Part shown: positions 1-6,248 of the stretch, in pieces
Layout: every line of letters starts with the position of its first letter
How positions within the stretch are numbered: the stretch's first letter is position 1
Assembly: GCA_018895675.1 (NCBI GenBank)
Contig: JAHIOG010000032.1
Location: 1 to 9,861, forward strand
DNA from: a bacterium
Lineage (GTDB): Bacteria > Fidelibacterota > UBA2242
DNA length: 9,861 nt
Reading direction: 5' to 3'
Notes under the pieces: model-generated
The model's database searches: none
Seen by the model: the letters and a program-made list of their open reading frames with translations, nothing else
Told to the model about the DNA's origin: nothing
Made by a program: the position numbers and the translations under genes

Positions 1-10
1 AACTGATCAT
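1..10 (-). CDS. First codons of a further gene (runs off left edge)
   Basis: An ATG at 10-8 on the minus strand is preceded by a strong Shine-Dalgarno match, GAGGAG, at 20-15 with a 4-base spacer. It lies about 20 bases downstream of the sigma factor stop codon. Only three codons are visible (Met-Ile-Ser), so the product cannot be named. Genes directly following an ECF sigma factor are often anti-sigma factors. That is inference from family habit, not something seen here. Confidence 0.5.
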
Positions 11-30
11 AAAACTCCTCACCTCAAGTA

Positions 31-621
31 TCAATTAATTTTTTCGTTTCCTCGCATTTCCTGTAAATCTTCCCGCAATTTCAACCGCGCTCTGTTTATT
101 CTCGATTTCACCGTTCCCAACGGTGCATTGATGATATTACTGATTTCCTCATAAGAAAGTTCCTGAATATCCCTTAAAATGATTGCGGTGCGAAAATGTT
201 CCGGTAATTTTAAAATTGATTTCTGAATTGTTTGTTCATTGAATTTTCCCTCAATTTTTTTCTGGGGTTCCGGGTCTTTTGATGGAAAATCCATGTCCTT
301 GTCTTCCGGACCGAGCCGGGAAAAGTAGAACAGCTTTCGGTTTCGTCTTTTTCTTAAAATCGTTTTTGCAAGGTTAGCGGTAATGGTATATATCCAGGTG
401 GAAAATTTTGCAATTTCTTTATAAGCATACCGGTTTTGATATACTTTCAGAAAAGTATCCTGAACGATATCTTCCGATTCTTCTCTGTCCAGCACAAATC
501 GGTAGGCGAAATTCATCAGTCGATTTTTATAACGATGAACGATCTCTTCAAAAGCGGCTTCATCACCGGCTTGAAACCGGCGGATCAACTCTTCATCACT
601 GATTTTATAACTGTTTTTCAT
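31..621 (-). CDS. ECF-family RNA polymerase sigma factor (RpoE-like)
   Basis: This encodes a 196-residue sigma-70 family factor of the extracytoplasmic-function type, which directs RNA polymerase to a dedicated promoter set. Region 2 spans about residues 11-98: the acidic DIVQDTFLKVY stretch near 51-61 is typical of region 2.2, and FSTWIYTITANLAKTILRKR near 73-92 is typical of regions 2.3-2.4. A charged, variable linker (about 100-130) leads to region 4 at about 135-188, with LSYEEISNIINAPLGTVKSR as the helix-turn-helix. Regions 1.1 and 3 are absent and the length is normal for ECF factors. It starts 12 bases after the holA stop. No clear Shine-Dalgarno is visible, so its translation may be coupled to holA. 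The next gene begins just downstream with a strong ribosome site and could encode an anti-sigma partner (inferred). The family assignment is firm, but the subgroup and target promoters are unknown. Confidence 0.95.
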   Translation of the reverse strand: MKNSYKISDEELIRRFQAGDEAAFEEIVHRYKNRLMNFAYRFVLDREESEDIVQDTFLKVYQNRYAYKEIAKFSTWIYTITANLAKTILRKRRNRKLFYFSRLGPEDKDMDFPSKDPEPQKKIEGKFNEQTIQKSILKLPEHFRTAIILRDIQELSYEEISNIINAPLGTVKSRINRARLKLREDLQEMRGNEKIN

Positions 622-633
622 CGATCAAATTTA

Positions 634-1611
634 TCACTTTATTACTTGATATATCAATGGTATCATTAAATCTTCTGTGCTTAAGCTTGTAGATTTCGCT
701 TTTCGGTCAACATCCAGTAACCGATTGAAAAGGTTTCCAAAATTGCTGCCGGTGTATTTTTTAGAGGCGTTTTTGTATTGTTCACGCATTTTTTGCAGAG
801 GATAATATGTGTCCCGTACGCCCTGGTGAATTTGTTTATATGCCCAAACATTGACAAAGAGCAAGTACAGTGATGACACGAAATAGGGCGACTTGACGCC
901 TGTTTCTATCAGGGCAAGGCAAATATGGATCGCCTGATATAAATCTCTCTCGCCGACTGCATGAATAAAATCAGACATTTGATAATTTTTCTCACCACCG
1001 ACAACTGCCCGGATATTGTCGGGAGTAATTTCATATGTGTCGCCGGCGTAAACTATTATTTTTTCAATTTCGGAAAATGCATGACTCAGAGAATCATTAG
1101 TTGATACCGCCAAAATATCCAGAGCTTCGGGATCAATCTGATAACCCTCTTTTTTAAATTTCCGTTGAATCAGAGCGGGAAATTGATTGGGGGGGGGCGT
1201 CCAGATCGACACTGTTTCAACCGATGGATGTTTTCTAATACTGGTAAAAAACTTACCTTTTTGCCCACCGGTACTTGAGAGGATTAATAGAATATTTTGT
1301 TCCGGGCGGTCAATGTACCGGAGAAGCTGTTTGCGGTAGCCCGTAGTTAATTTGGGAATATCCTTATATATAATTATTTGCTGAGATGCAAACATGCCAA
1401 TATTTAAGAGACTTCTAATGAAAGAATCAGCGGAGTTTTCAGTCCCATAAAAGGATTTTTTTTCAATAGCCGCAGTAGAATTTTTAGAGAAAACTTCGAT
1501 CAATGTGCCAATTGCTTCCTCTTCGAGATACAGATCATCTCCGTAAAGTAAATAAACAGGAGCGAGTTGTCCTTTTTCGATTTTTTCCAGTTCGTCCAGA
1601 ATAAACGGCAT
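634..1611 (-). CDS. holA: DNA polymerase III subunit delta
   Basis: The 325-residue product matches the delta subunit of the clamp-loader complex, which opens the beta sliding clamp and loads it onto primed DNA. The N-terminal VYLLYGDDLYLEEEA (about 19-33) is the usual family opening. It is followed by the degenerate AAA+ fold with LLILSSTGGQKGKFF in the middle, then the helical region with DILAVSTNDSL, IEKIIVYAGD and the collar domain at the C-terminus. Delta lacks a working ATP site, and no Walker A motif is seen, as expected. Length is close to the family norm (about 330-345). It lies 29 bases after uppP and 12 bases before the sigma factor, suggesting one transcript. The start ATG has only a weak ribosome site. 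Oddity: nine consecutive C (coding strand) at 1197-1189 encode three prolines, a tract prone to slippage, although the frame is intact here. Confidence 0.92.
   Translation of the reverse strand: MPFILDELEKIEKGQLAPVYLLYGDDLYLEEEAIGTLIEVFSKNSTAAIEKKSFYGTENSADSFIRSLLNIGMFASQQIIIYKDIPKLTTGYRKQLLRYIDRPEQNILLILSSTGGQKGKFFTSIRKHPSVETVSIWTPPPNQFPALIQRKFKKEGYQIDPEALDILAVSTNDSLSHAFSEIEKIIVYAGDTYEITPDNIRAVVGGEKNYQMSDFIHAVGERDLYQAIHICLALIETGVKSPYFVSSLYLLFVNVWAYKQIHQGVRDTYYPLQKMREQYKNASKKYTGSNFGNLFNRLLDVDRKAKSTSLSTEDLMIPLIYQVIK
1189..1197 (-). repeat. Homopolymer of nine C in holA coding strand
   Basis: Nine G on the plus strand (nine C in the coding sense) encode Pro-Pro-Pro inside holA, in the stretch IWTPPPNQF. 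It is the longest G/C homopolymer in the window. Such runs mutate by slippage and are also common sequencing-error sites. The reading frame is open on both sides as given. Confidence 0.85.
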
Positions 1612-1640
1612 ATCTTAACCCAATTGTATGAAAGACATCT

Positions 1641-2450
1641 TTATTTGATAAAAATTAACACAATTAGTCCAGCCAGGAAACAATACGGAGCAAACCATCC
1701 GAATTTCCCGCTTTTCAATATTGAAAGCAAAAAACGAATTGCAATATATCCGACGACGAATGAGAAAATGAAACCGGTGAAAAGCGTGCCGAAACCGATT
1801 CCGGAAATTTCAGATGACGTCAATTCAATGATATGCAGCAGTGTAGCTCCAAGGATCGCCGGGACCGCCAAAAGAAACGAAAAGCGTGCGGCATTTTCCC
1901 GCGACACACCCATAATGAGAGCACTGCTGATCGTAAAACCGGAGCGGGATATTCCGGGGAGAATGGCTATGGATTGAGCGATTCCGATAAGAAACGAACT
2001 GCCGATACTGAGTTGCTTTTTTACAGGTCTAATCAAACGAGTTGATAAAATGATACCGCCGGTTACGAGCAGTGTGATACCGACAAGGCGAACATTATGG
2101 AAAACCGATACGAAGAAATCTTTTAGGAACAGTCCGGCGATTACAGCCGGAATTGTTCCGATTATCACAAAAATGCTCAGCTGGAAATAGGGGTCATTCT
2201 GATATGTTCCAATGATATTATTCCTTGTCACTCCGCTGAAAAAACTGACAATCATATTCCGGATATCAATATAGTAAACCGCAACGACGCTCAATAACGT
2301 CCCGAAATGAACAATGACTTCGAATGCAATATTTTCCGAGCTGATTCCAAGTAAATGTTGAAAAATGACCAGATGTCCGGAGCTGCTGATAGGCAGAAAC
2401 TCCGTTAATCCCTGTACAATTCCTAATATTATAGCGTCGATGTATCCCAT
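1641..2450 (-). CDS. uppP: Undecaprenyl-diphosphate phosphatase
   Basis: This 269-residue integral membrane enzyme (UppP/BacA family) removes a phosphate from undecaprenyl pyrophosphate. It thereby recycles the lipid carrier used for peptidoglycan and other surface glycans, and it is linked to bacitracin tolerance. Both signature segments are present: QGLTEFLPISSSGH at about 13-26, containing the conserved (E/Q)xxxE-type motif with Glu17 and the serine-rich loop, and LPGISRSGFT at about 164-173, containing the essential Arg169. Several hydrophobic segments span the protein, and the length matches the family. A purine-rich GGAGAGG lies about 13 bases before the ATG, a long spacing, but no alternative in-frame start exists because a stop codon intervenes. 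It is the first gene of the minus-strand run uppP-holA-sigma. Identification is firm. Confidence 0.95.
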   Translation of the reverse strand: MGYIDAIILGIVQGLTEFLPISSSGHLVIFQHLLGISSENIAFEVIVHFGTLLSVVAVYYIDIRNMIVSFFSGVTRNNIIGTYQNDPYFQLSIFVIIGTIPAVIAGLFLKDFFVSVFHNVRLVGITLLVTGGIILSTRLIRPVKKQLSIGSSFLIGIAQSIAILPGISRSGFTISSALIMGVSRENAARFSFLLAVPAILGATLLHIIELTSSEISGIGFGTLFTGFIFSFVVGYIAIRFLLSILKSGKFGWFAPYCFLAGLIVLIFIK

Positions 2451-2762
2451 TTTAGTATATAGACCTCTCCAAATTTATTTTAGTTGGCTGTGTTACGCAA
2501 GATTGAGATGATTTATTGAATTAATAACAAGTAACAATATGTTGCTTAAATATATGTAAAAATATTTTTTCAAAAAATGAATTTATTTATCTACAGCGAA
2601 ATTTTGTGAGATATGTCATAATATGGCGCTTCATAATCGCGCCCGCTTGTAAAAAAATGAATAAGATATGAAGAAAATCCCGGGTTATTTGATGAAAATA
2701 TTGTTTTGAACGTGATAGAATATGAGTTTCCGGAGTATAAAAATGTGGCGTTGTTTTAGAGA
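2451..2762. other. Gene-free AT-rich gap upstream of uppP
   Basis: About 310 bases of strongly AT-rich DNA lie between the uppP start and the end of the MotB/OmpA-like gene. It should hold the promoter for the uppP-holA-sigma run, but I could not find a convincing -35/-10 pair. The only structured element I see is the imperfect palindrome at 2529-2547. No open frame here is longer than a dozen or so codons with a credible ribosome site, and no terminator-like hairpin with a T tract follows the MotB/OmpA-like stop. Confidence 0.6.
2529..2547. promoter_or_regulatory. Imperfect palindrome, possible operator upstream of uppP
   Basis: The sequence reads AAGTAACA-ATA-TGTTGCTT. The two 8-base arms pair at seven of eight positions around a 3-base centre. 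It lies about 80-100 bases upstream of the uppP start codon, a place where a dimeric regulator could bind. No matching second copy was seen in the window, so a chance palindrome in AT-rich DNA is possible. Confidence 0.2.
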
Positions 2763-3395
2763 TTACTGACGATTATTAATTGGTGTAATGTCCGCATCGA
2801 TGAATATTTCAACCCGCCGGTTTTTAGACCGTCCCTCGGTTGAATTATTGTCGGTTATCGGTCTGAATTCACCATATCCGAGGGCTGAAAAGTTTCCTTC
2901 ATCGATTCCGGACACAGCGCTCAAATATTTAACCACTTCCAAAGCTCGTGCAGAACTGAGTTCCCAGTTGCTAGCGTACTTTTCGCCTCTGATCTGCCAA
3001 TTATCGGTATGACCTTCAACCCGTATTTCGACGTTCAGTGTATGCTGATTTTTCCGCAAGGCTTCATAAAAACCGCGTAGCTCCGGGTCTTCCCGGATAC
3101 CGAGCAAGCGTGATTGCTGAATAGCATTTCCTATGTGATCTAATAATGGTTGTAAAGTGGGTGAAATACTGACTGAATTGACATCGAAAAAATACTCGCC
3201 GCTGACTGTTAATTGAACGCCTTTAGTAGTACGCTGAATGTCAATATTTTTATCTAATTGACGGTTTAAAACATAGTTATCGAGTTTTTGTTCAGTTTCA
3301 GATAACAGTAAATCCAGCATTCGATAGATATTATTTTCGGCTTCATTTAAAATGACAATCATCAATATAAAAAAAGTCAGTAATAACGTTACCAT
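2763..3395 (-). CDS. MotB/OmpA-like peptidoglycan-binding protein, apparently 5'-truncated
   Basis: The 210-residue product begins with one membrane segment (about 1-17, MVTLLLTFFILMIVILN), followed by a helical linker and an OmpA-like peptidoglycan-binding domain at about 120-200. The domain carries VEGHTDN (126-132), NWELSSARA (143-151) and NRRVEI (192-197). Asp131 and Arg150 are the likely diaminopimelate contacts. Proteins of this type are stator subunits (MotB) or relatives that anchor a proton channel to the cell wall. In the family, the motif YxDMxTLLLTFF lies after an N-terminal cytoplasmic stretch. Here the same frame upstream reads KSRDYGD directly before this methionine, then an in-frame TGA at 3419-3417, with no other start codon between. 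The true N-terminus therefore seems lost. No MotA-like partner is in the window. The only ribosome-site candidate (GGAG, 2-base spacer) is too close. It may be a decaying gene. Confidence 0.75.
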   Translation of the reverse strand: MVTLLLTFFILMIVILNEAENNIYRMLDLLLSETEQKLDNYVLNRQLDKNIDIQRTTKGVQLTVSGEYFFDVNSVSISPTLQPLLDHIGNAIQQSRLLGIREDPELRGFYEALRKNQHTLNVEIRVEGHTDNWQIRGEKYASNWELSSARALEVVKYLSAVSGIDEGNFSALGYGEFRPITDNNSTEGRSKNRRVEIFIDADITPINNRQ

Positions 3396-3460
3396 ATCTC
3401 CATAGTCTCTTGATTTTCAAATTCTTGCAAAAATGTAAAGAAAAAATAACGGTTGCCCAG

Positions 3461-3482
3461 GAGGGGCGCCTTCGGCGGGTGC
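3461..3482. repeat. Short GC-rich hairpin element
   Basis: A GC-rich island in AT-rich DNA contains CGCC-TTC-GGCG (3467-3477), a small perfect stem with a 3-base loop, preceded by a G run. It lies about 50-70 bases from the truncated end of the MotB/OmpA-like gene. It shares the core GCCTTCG with the repeat family at 8122 and 9522, but the similarity is short and it may be unrelated. Confidence 0.35.
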
Positions 3483-3533
3483 TTAACTTACTGCTAATTC
3501 TGTAATTAAAAACATTCTTTTAATCAAAGAATT

Positions 3534-3553
3534 CCCCTAGGCTTGCCTCGGGG
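3534..3553. repeat. REP-like palindromic repeat, family 1, copy 1
   Basis: The sequence CCCCTAGGC-TT-GCCTCGGGG forms a 9-bp stem with one mismatch and a TT centre. It shares its architecture with the copy at 3620-3639: outer CCCC/GGGG, inner GC-TT-GC, 20 bases in total. Both sit in the gene-free stretch between two truncated genes. Confidence 0.65.
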
Positions 3554-3619
3554 TTACCTTATAAAAGGAAGAGTTTGAGAAATCTTGGTGTCTCATTTAA
3601 GAATATTACCGATAAGATA

Positions 3620-3639
3620 CCCCGATGCTTGCGTCGGGG
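3620..3639. repeat. REP-like palindromic repeat, family 1, copy 2
   Basis: The sequence CCCCGATGC-TT-GCGTCGGGG forms a 9-bp stem with one mismatch around TT. It matches the copy at 3534-3553 at most positions, with changes at several stem bases on both sides. The ATG that opens the neighbouring frame (3625) lies inside this hairpin, so the first residues of that frame are repeat sequence and not protein-coding in origin. Confidence 0.65.
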
Positions 3640-3978
3640 AGGTTCATTGGTAATCCTATAGGAGAAGAATTGAATCTGGATTTTAACGAGGAATTTCTCC
3701 TGATGAATCAATTGGCATATTCGTTTGCTTTTCCGGTCAGTGATTTCTTTGTGGAATTTACCCGCTCACCAAAGCTTCCCATCCGAATAGGTGTTTCATT
3801 TGGCGGAAAAGATCATCGGCAGTTATCGTTCGGCAGTGGATATCATGCCGGGTTCATTCACTTTGATTGGGCGCTGGGATTAAATCACGGATTGTGGTTT
3901 ACAACGGCATAGGGGATTGATTTTTCGTTCGTTGTCTATACGACCGGGCGAAGGAAAGATTTTAAGAAAAGCGAATAG
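3625..3978 (+). pseudogene. C-terminal fragment of a beta-barrel outer-membrane-like protein, interrupted by TAG
   Basis: The frame opens inside a palindromic repeat, so real coding sequence probably starts near 3640. The translation shows alternating aromatic and hydrophobic strands typical of outer-membrane barrels: YSFAFPVSDFFVEFT, PIRIGVSFGG, AGFIHFDWALGLNHGLWFTTA. A TAG at 3910-3912 ends the first frame. The same frame then continues GIDFSFVVYTTGRRK, which looks like a last beta strand and short tail, to a second TAG at 3976-3978. The pattern fits the end of a larger barrel protein that lost its front part and then gained a nonsense mutation. No family can be named from this fragment. 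There is no signal peptide and no clear ribosome site. Its missing 5' end faces the missing 5' end of the MotB/OmpA-like gene. Confidence 0.55.
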
Positions 3979-4041
3979 TTATTTGCAGCGGACGTGTACG
4001 TCTCAACGCTGGAGCCAGGAGACAAAGCGGAAAATAGCGCT

Positions 4042-4070
4042 TGACAAGTCCTGAATTAAAGATTAATTTG
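4042..4070 (+). promoter_or_regulatory. Possible sigma-70-type promoter for the 4094 gene
   Basis: A perfect TTGACA at 4042-4047 is followed after 17 bases by TAATTT (4065-4070), a weak -10 match. It lies just upstream of the DUF5678-like gene. A second TTGACA at 4069-4074 sits too close to the start codon to be useful. The -10 is poor, so this is tentative. Confidence 0.3.
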
Positions 4071-4093
4071 ACACTGAAAAAAGGCAGATCGAA

Positions 4094-4351
4094 ATGTTAG
4101 AAAAAGAGCGAAACTACTTTAATGAACACCGCGACGAGTGGCTGAAGCAACATCCCGGCGAGTTCGTACTCATCAAAGGCGATAAACTCATCGGCGTTTT
4201 CAGCAACCAGGCAGAAGCCTTATCTGAAGGTGCACGTTGTTTCGGAACAGATTCCTTTCTGGTACGACAGGTGGAAGAATCGGAACAGCTTGTTTATATT
4301 CCCGCACTAACACTTGGAATTCTTCATGCCAATTCTACACACCCAGCTTAA
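4094..4351 (+). CDS. Small DUF5678-like protein
   Basis: This predicts an 85-residue soluble protein. Its core, FNEHRDEWLKQHPGEFVLIKGDKLIGVFSNQAEALSEGARCFG (about 9-51), has the helix, then two short strands (VLIKGD, LIGVF), then helix layout of small DUF5678-type proteins, including the PGEFVLIKGD element. It ends with a hydrophobic YIPALTLGIL stretch. Function is unknown. From memory, genes of this type are often found directly before retropepsin-like protease genes, and that is the case here: the protease frame starts 31 bases downstream on the same strand. The ATG has a modest AAGG about 9 bases upstream and a TTGACA-containing promoter candidate before it. The family label rests on motif memory only. 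The gene itself is likely real because it has good coding character and an intact frame. Confidence 0.6.
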   Translation: MLEKERNYFNEHRDEWLKQHPGEFVLIKGDKLIGVFSNQAEALSEGARCFGTDSFLVRQVEESEQLVYIPALTLGILHANSTHPA

Positions 4352-4382
4352 TGCACAGGTCCAGACACCTTAGGGAAAAACA

Positions 4383-4811
4383 GTGCAGGTACCTCCTGCT
4401 ATCGTCCTTCAACGTCAGGGTCCGTGTGTACAGGTCACTATCGGAATTGTCCAGAGTATCGCCAAACAATTAATCCAACAAGGTAAAACTCTCCCAAAAC
4501 CGGTATCCGGGTTGGCTCTGATTGATACGGGTGCGTCATCAACCTGCATTGATGATAGTGCCGCACAGCAGATTCAACTACCAGTTATAAATGTTGTGAA
4601 CGTTGCGTCTGCTTCGCATTCATCAACCGCTCAAAATGTATATCCGATTTAGATTGAAGTTGTCGGGTTACCAATTTCGATTGAGGCACAAAATGCTATC
4701 GGTGCGGCTCTTGCCCCACAAGGATTGCTCGCACTTATCGGTCGCGATGTGCTTCAACATTGCACATTATTCTACAATGGAATTACAGGTGAGTTAACTC
4801 TCTCGATCTAG
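4383..4811 (+). pseudogene. Retropepsin-like aspartic protease, interrupted by an in-frame TAG
   Basis: Read through one TAG, this frame gives about 142 codons of a retropepsin-type aspartic protease. The catalytic loop ALIDTGASSTCIDD (about 45-58, with the DTGAS motif) and the later ALIGRDVL segment, equivalent to the retropepsin IGRxLL motif, fall on either side of the stop. The TAG at 4650-4652 (codon 90) lies in NVYPI-stop-IEVVGLPISIEA, exactly where a beta strand would continue. The frame ends at TAG 4809-4811. Retropepsins act as dimers of about 100-150 residues, so the full reading has normal size and the truncated one lacks the GRD motif. The start is a GTG with AGGGA about 6-7 bases upstream, and a stop codon blocks any earlier start. 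It likely forms an operon with the DUF5678-like gene. A sequencing error or stop-codon readthrough cannot be excluded. Confidence 0.7.
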
Positions 4812-4894
4812 CACACGCTGTTTTGGTGCATTGCCCAATTCCCGGCAAGGCTGGTATGGCGTACGGTAAAAAGCGGGAAGAGGTATTGCGGGCA

Positions 4895-4933
4895 GGCGAT
4901 TAACGGATCGCCGCGTCGCCCCGGCAAACCGGG
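4895..4933. terminator. Two adjacent hairpins between convergent genes
   Basis: GGCGAT-TAACGG-ATCGCC (4895-4912) forms a perfect 6-bp stem. CCCGG-CAAA-CCGGG (4920-4933) forms a perfect 5-bp stem. They sit in the 156-base gap between the converging protease and lptG genes, where a bidirectional terminator would be expected. No long T run follows on either strand, so they may instead be part of a GC-richer remnant sequence. Confidence 0.35.
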
Positions 4934-4967
4934 AGTCTTCTCGATGAGCGAGTGGGGAAGGTCAGTC

Positions 4968-6062
4968 TTATTGACGGATTTTATACAGAAGGTATGCGCC
5001 TCCCGCGAGGAATACTATATTTCCGAGCCAGACTGATAGCATGGGACTAAGCAGCCCTCTATATCCCATTACCTGACCGAATTTGATAAAGCCGTAGTAG
5101 ATAAAAATTACCAGCAGGCTCATACCGGCGCCAAAGCTTATGCTTTTTTGTTCCCGCATGGCTGCGAGGGGTAAACCGAACAGAATAACAATAAAATTAG
5201 TGAAGGGGAACGCCAATTTAAAATAGAGGTTCACTTTCCATTTGCGGGGATCGTTTCCGCTTTCCTGAAGGCGTTTGATAAAATCTGATAGTTCCCTGAA
5301 ACGCATACTTTCCGGGTCCAGACTGGTTTGGGTAACATCCTGCGGTCGCAGGTTAAATTGAAAAAGCGAGTCGGTAAAAATTGAAGATACTGTTTCGTGA
5401 CCTTCGGCATTGAATTGGCGGATTTTGAAATCGCTCAGCAACCAGGCATTTTGATCAGGATTCCATACCATTTTACGGGCGTCAATTCTCTGGGTGAGTA
5501 TGTTGTTCCTGGTTTGCTGAATCGTAATAGTATTACCGGTATAATTTTTTGTATCATATTTGGAGATCACGATATTGCAAGTGGGCGAATCCTGAAACAT
5601 GATGTTATTATAGACGGTCTTTTTGCGCTGCTTGTGACGTTTCATCTGATTTTGTTCAATGTCGATCCGTTTGCGCGATGCAGGAATTACGACGGCATCT
5701 TCAAAAAAATAAGTGCCCACGCTGAATAAAAAACCGATAAGCAACAGCGGGATGGATAAGCGATACAGACTGATGCCCGAGGCTTTAATAGCGCCCAACT
5801 CATTATTTTTCCCAAGCATGCCGATAGTAAAAACAGTCGCCAGTAATAAAGACATAGGAATAGCGATGTCAATGAAATATGGAAACTGATAATAATAATA
5901 CCAACCCACATCGGTGAGAGACATCTGTGATTTCAGAAATTTATCGATCTTTTCAATCACATCGACGATATGGAAAATTGCCAGGAACGTAATTAGTGAA
6001 AGCAGAAAAATAATCAGGAATTTAGTAATGATGTAACGGTCGAGTAGTTTTAATCCAATCAT
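4968..6062 (-). CDS. lptG: LptF/LptG family lipopolysaccharide export permease
   Basis: The 364-residue inner-membrane protein belongs to the YjgP/YjgQ family, the transmembrane half of the LptB2FG ABC exporter. That complex extracts lipopolysaccharide from the inner membrane and pushes it along the Lpt bridge. The N-terminal LLDRYIITKF and membrane segment (about 6-34) are typical. Two more helices follow at about 60-83 and 101-122, and the loop NNELGAIKASGISLYR (86-101) is the family's coupling-helix region that meets LptB. A periplasmic jellyroll-like domain (about 130-270) and three C-terminal helices (about 283-303, 307-330, 338-361) complete it. Length matches E. coli LptG. I chose the ATG at 6062: an earlier in-frame methionine at 6419 would add 119 unusual residues overlapping the divergent antiporter gene. 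The ribosome site is weak. LptF and LptG are hard to tell apart here. LptG is favoured slightly by the N-terminus. Confidence 0.88.
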   Translation of the reverse strand: MIGLKLLDRYIITKFLIIFLLSLITFLAIFHIVDVIEKIDKFLKSQMSLTDVGWYYYYQFPYFIDIAIPMSLLLATVFTIGMLGKNNELGAIKASGISLYRLSIPLLLIGFLFSVGTYFFEDAVVIPASRKRIDIEQNQMKRHKQRKKTVYNNIMFQDSPTCNIVISKYDTKNYTGNTITIQQTRNNILTQRIDARKMVWNPDQNAWLLSDFKIRQFNAEGHETVSSIFTDSLFQFNLRPQDVTQTSLDPESMRFRELSDFIKRLQESGNDPRKWKVNLYFKLAFPFTNFIVILFGLPLAAMREQKSISFGAGMSLLVIFIYYGFIKFGQVMGYRGLLSPMLSVWLGNIVFLAGGAYLLYKIRQ

Positions 6063-6162
6063 CCTGCGAAATCTAAAACTACCGGTACACTTATTCCAAG
6101 CTTTTCTCTTAAATGTTTTTGTTATTTTTGCTATATTGCCGTTTATAGAATGATGTAAATAT

Positions 6163-6191
6163 CTGAAAATAGAGTTGTTTTTATAGATAAT
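6163..6191 (+). promoter_or_regulatory. Possible promoter for the NhaC-family gene
   Basis: CTGAAA (6163-6168) and GATAAT (6186-6191) are spaced by 17 bases, each matching the sigma-70 consensus at five of six positions. They lie in the 186-base gap between divergent lptG and the antiporter gene. The gap is AT-rich, so chance matches are likely. Confidence 0.3.
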
Positions 6192-6248
6192 GCGGAGGAA
6201 ATCATTCTGTTTTTCTTTAAATATGAGCATTGACCGGAGATCGATCGA

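Noticed and set aside
1567..2045. Plus-strand open frames opposite holA and uppP
   Set aside because: They are antisense to two confidently identified genes and show no protein-like motifs.
3910..4652. TAG read as an amino acid (amber recoding) in the barrel fragment and protease
   Set aside because: TAG ends the ATPase gene and both broken frames at their natural ends, a TAA also interrupts the antiporter, and no suppressor tRNA or pyrrolysine gene is visible. Mutation or sequence error is simpler.
5397..5911. Open frames overlapping lptG in other frames
   Set aside because: They lie wholly inside a confident membrane protein gene and are explained by its codon composition.
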